32,257 nucleotides of DNA from an uncultured bacterium (GTDB taxonomy: Bacteria; Verrucomicrobiota; Verrucomicrobiia; Verrucomicrobiales; V1-33), in assembly GCA_903936775.1 (NCBI GenBank), contig CAIZWU010000258.1, positions 1-32,257 of the forward strand, read 5' to 3'. The notes beneath the pieces were generated by a model that worked only from the letters and a program-made list of their open reading frames with translations, searched no databases and was not told the DNA's origin. How positions within the stretch are numbered: the stretch's first letter is position 1; each line of letters starts with the position of its first letter. The translations under genes and the position numbers were made by a program. Positions 29,638-32,257 of the stretch are shown piece by piece.

Positions 29638-32257
29638 TCAAGGGGCGACCACCTTCAGGCGCAGCCATCTCCGGCCACCCTGTCCAAGCGGATTCACTTC
29701 CTGGACGAGATGCGTCTCAATGGAATCCGTCTGTTGGGTGATAGTATCCACCAGGAAGGCGGTGCCTTCAAACCAACTTGCGAGATCGGAGGAAACCTGC
29801 GGGATAATCTGGATCGCAGGATCGATCAATCTGGACACCGGATAGCGCAGCGCCAGCTGGCCGCCGCTGAGGAGCAGTTCAGGTCCGGCACTCCATGCGG
29901 CGGGATTGGTGCCCATTACATATTCGATAAGATTGACCTGACCATCCCCGTCGGCATCCGCTTCACGTTCCTGGTTGGCGGCGCTGGCAGAACTGAGCCG
30001 CCGCGTGGCCCAGGTTTCGTAGTCCTCCACGGCCGTGACGACCACCCTATCGATGGTTTCCGGCCCGCCTCCTGGCGGGGTGGCAGTAATGCTCAATTCG
30101 TAGATGCCGGGCAGGGAGAAGACCGCGTCGGTGATCTTGTTGGCCGGAGCGGTAAAAGAGACAGAGCCCGGGCCGCTGACTTTCCTCCATGCCAGGCCGA
30201 TGTCGCCTACAGCATAGGTGCCGGGAGAGACCCAGGCCCCGAGGATGGCCGGACGGGGCAGGGTCACGATAACATCGGCCGGGGCAAGAACGCCGAAAGG
30301 CGGGGGGCCGCCGGGGCTTGGCTGGCTGGGTTGCCAGCTGGCCTGATCACTCCAGGAGGTGCGGGCGGCGGCCGGATCGACGATTTCGAGAGACGCTCCG
30401 GTGCGGGTCTCGGGATACCAGTTGCCCTCATAACGGAAGTCGAGAATACCGAGGCCATAGGTGCTGGTGGTGATCCGGAGGGTTTCCCCATTGCCGTCAA
30501 GACGGCCCGCGGACCACTGCACTGCGGTGACGCCGGGATACTGGAAATTGAAGGACGCGAGGTTTTGTGTGATCACCGCATACCCCCCGGCGTCGATGAT
30601 GGTTGCGGGGAAAGTAAAGGTCAGGCCATTGCTGAAATTGACGCCAGTGATGGTGAGGGGCGTGCTGCTGATGTTTTTGAACTCGAGGTATTCCGGGCCG
30701 GCGGCCGGGTCGAACATGATTTCGGTAATTCGCAGTCCATTCATTACTGCGGTGTCGGCGGTGAGGTCACTGCCATTTGAGAAGCCCGGGGTGGGCAGGG
30801 CAAGGTAAGTCGTGGTGGCAGACCCATCCGGAGTGCGTCCCTGGGATACATCAGGATTACCCGGCAGCACGATCACGTTGTCCACCACGTTGCCGGAGGG
30901 ATCGAGCAGGGCAATCGCGTCGCGGATGCGGGAGATCTTGAAGCTCAGGTGATCTGCCCCTGCGGCCGCATCCCCATCGGCGTTGAGTTCAAGGAAACCG
31001 CTCCCCGCGATGAAACTTAGGGGCGGGAATTGGCTCTGGGCCGGCTGGTTGCGGAAGTCCTGACTCAAACTGTAACCAGCGAGATCCACCGGGAGCGCAT
31101 CAGGATTGTAGAGTTCGACAAAATCACCGGGAACGATGATGCTGTTGGACCCGAGCCATTCATTCACCCGGAGCGTGCGGCCGGACCCGAGCTTGCAGAC
31201 GGCCGCCGTGGGGGTGCCGGGAGTGGGCACCGCCAATCGCCATGACTTGCCGCTGCGGGCGATGGAGAAATCGGTGAGCTGGGGACCAAAGACGACGGAA
31301 TCAAGCGCCTCACCGGATGAACTGCCAAGGCGCAGGGTTTCACCGCCATTGTTGAGATTGAACCCAAGTTGCGTGAAGTCGAGCAGCAGATAGCCGCCAG
31401 CCGGGATCGGTGGGGTCAGGGCTGGAAAGGTGAATTTACCGGGCACCGCGGGATCGTCGGAGATCTGGCAGCCGGACACATCAGTGGCGGTGGAGCCCCA
31501 ATTGTAGAGTTCGATCAGGTCCGGTCCGGTGGTGGAGTCGGCCAGCACTTCGCTGAACACCACGGTCGGGGCATTGGCCGCCACCGAGAAGGCGATCTCG
31601 GTAGGCGTTTCCTGCCAGAAGGCCGCATCGTTTTTGCCTTCGACCCTCAGAATGTGCGGACCAGGTGTCAGGCCGGTCAACGTCAGGGGAGTAGCCACCG
31701 GGGTCTCGGCACTGAGCGCCCCGCCATCGAGCCGGTAGCGGTAGTGGGTGAAGCCGTAAGTCCAGGCAACCTGACCGGTGGGGGTGAAACTGCCGCCCGG
31801 GCCCACCTCGAGGGTGACACTGGAAGGCCAGGTGGAGGCGGGCAGGGCCTGCACGGTGATGCCGGTCCGGGAGAGGTCGGCCCCCAGGGTGCGGCCCAGC
31901 AGCCCACTGCCGATCGCGGGGGAGCAGAGTTGCGGCGTCAGGGCGGCAATAACCTGTTCTGCGGTGGCGGTGGCCGGTGTGGTGATAAGCGCGAGATTGA
32001 GCATCGGGTCCGTCACCACATTGCCACTCGAGGCGGCCCCAGCCGGTGGGGCAAACGGCAGCAGGTTGGTGTTGAACGTGAGCTGGCTGAGGGCGGGGGT
32101 GTAATTCCGTGCCAGGCTTTCCGCCTCCCAGATCAGGTTCCCTTCGAGATACATGCCTTTGCCTTCGCCGGTCACGTTGTCGTCGTCGAAGTTCACCACG
32201 CCGGATCCGGTGTCGATGCCGCCGGACCTTGTGGTACGGACGATCGTGTTATTCAGC
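29638..32257 (-). CDS. Secreted lamin-tail-domain protein with beta-helix-like N-terminal part (5' end outside window)
   Basis: The frame stays open to the right edge, so the N-terminus is missing; the visible part is about 872 aa. The edge-proximal residues (NNTIVRTT, GGIDTGSGVVNFDDD, MYLEGNLIWEAES) read like rungs of a right-handed parallel beta-helix. A section resembling a fibronectin-type or bacterial Ig-like domain follows (YRYRLDGGALSAETP, GPHILRVEGKNDA). Three lamin-tail domains then begin at VVFSEVLADSTTGPDLIELY (~31.56 kb), LRVNEWLGSNSIIVPGDFVE (~31.17 kb) and LRITEIMFDPAAGPEYLEF (~30.74 kb). The end has a Ca2+-loop (DADGDGQVNLIEYVMGTNP, ~29.95 kb) and a closing module with RRWLRLKVVAP. 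Such proteins are surface or secreted; a role in adhesion or polysaccharide handling is inference. It may be co-transcribed with the downstream modular protein. Confidence 0.8.
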   Translation of the reverse strand, partial: LNNTIVRTTRSGGIDTGSGVVNFDDDNVTGEGKGMYLEGNLIWEAESLARNYTPALSQLTFNTNLLPFAPPAGAASSGNVVTDPMLNLALITTPATATAEQVIAALTPQLCSPAIGSGLLGRTLGADLSRTGITVQALPASTWPSSVTLEVGPGGSFTPTGQVAWTYGFTHYRYRLDGGALSAETPVATPLTLTGLTPGPHILRVEGKNDAAFWQETPTEIAFSVAANAPTVVFSEVLADSTTGPDLIELYNWGSTATDVSGCQISDDPAVPGKFTFPALTPPIPAGGYLLLDFTQLGFNLNNGGETLRLGSSSGEALDSVVFGPQLTDFSIARSGKSWRLAVPTPGTPTAAVCKLGSGRTLRVNEWLGSNSIIVPGDFVELYNPDALPVDLAGYSLSQDFRNQPAQSQFPPLSFIAGSGFLELNADGDAAAGADHLSFKISRIRDAIALLDPSGNVVDNVIVLPGNPDVSQGRTPDGSATTTYLALPTPGFSNGSDLTADTAVMNGLRITEIMFDPAAGPEYLEFKNISSTPLTITGVNFSNGLTFTFPATIIDAGGYAVITQNLASFNFQYPGVTAVQWSAGRLDGNGETLRITTSTYGLGILDFRYEGNWYPETRTGASLEIVDPAAARTSWSDQASWQPSQPSPGGPPPFGVLAPADVIVTLPRPAILGAWVSPGTYAVGDIGLAWRKVSGPGSVSFTAPANKITDAVFSLPGIYELSITATPPGGGPETIDRVVVTAVEDYETWATRRLSSASAANQEREADADGDGQVNLIEYVMGTNPAAWSAGPELLLSGGQLALRYPVSRLIDPAIQIIPQVSSDLASWFEGTAFLVDTITQQTDSIETHLVQEVNPLGQGGRRWLRLKVVAP

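Noticed and set aside
29560..30780. 406-codon plus-strand frame opposite the lamin-tail protein
   Set aside because: The minus-strand frame has lamin-tail and calcium-loop motifs; the plus-strand product has none.

Overview
The window is a GC-rich bacterial chromosomal segment, most likely from a member of the Verrucomicrobiota (PVC superphylum). Support comes from two very large 'PVC-type' secreted proteins (beta-propeller dehydrogenase + HEAT repeats + CxxCH haem motif, one carrying ThuA domains), a secreted Gfo/Idh/MocA protein of the GLDTSH type, Tat-exported sugar enzymes, and giant secreted modular proteins sharing a C-terminal DxDGDG...GTNP module. Almost no gene has a Shine-Dalgarno sequence; leaders are pyrimidine-rich. 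No tRNA, rRNA, CRISPR array, insertion sequence or prophage gene was seen.

Region 1 (1-6.8 kb) is cell-envelope housekeeping. A possible remnant of an LpxR-like lipid A deacylase is followed by a YbaL/Kef-type cation:proton antiporter (+). Convergent to it, on the minus strand, are an OstA/LptA-domain protein with a huge low-complexity spacer, KdsD (arabinose-5-phosphate isomerase for Kdo synthesis) and an Lnt-like N-acyltransferase. This looks like an outer-membrane biogenesis set.

Region 2 (6.9-11.8 kb) handles sugars and sugar acids. On the minus strand are a secreted alpha/beta hydrolase and a Tat-exported sugar-isomerase-like TIM barrel. Divergent on the plus strand are an IlvD/Edd-family [2Fe-2S] dehydratase closest to arabonate dehydratases and a DapA-superfamily enzyme, which together resemble a non-phosphorylative sugar-acid pathway.

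Region 3 (12-25.2 kb, all +) is an exported carbohydrate-oxidation/degradation cluster: a 1706-aa ThuA-dehydrogenase-HEAT-cytochrome-ThuA fusion, a PL10 pectate lyase, a second PVC haem dehydrogenase, a secreted Gfo/Idh/MocA protein 8 bases downstream of it, and a GH42-like glycoside hydrolase. A strong bidirectional hairpin terminator closes the cluster. The working hypothesis is that plant polysaccharide is cut and its sugars oxidised outside the cytoplasm, with electrons passed to haem domains.

Region 4 (25.3-32.3 kb, minus) holds two giant secreted modular proteins. One is made of three jelly-roll/PA14-like and four Ig-like repeats. The other runs off the right edge and has a beta-helix-like N-terminal part plus three lamin-tail domains. 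Both end in the same kind of C-terminal module.
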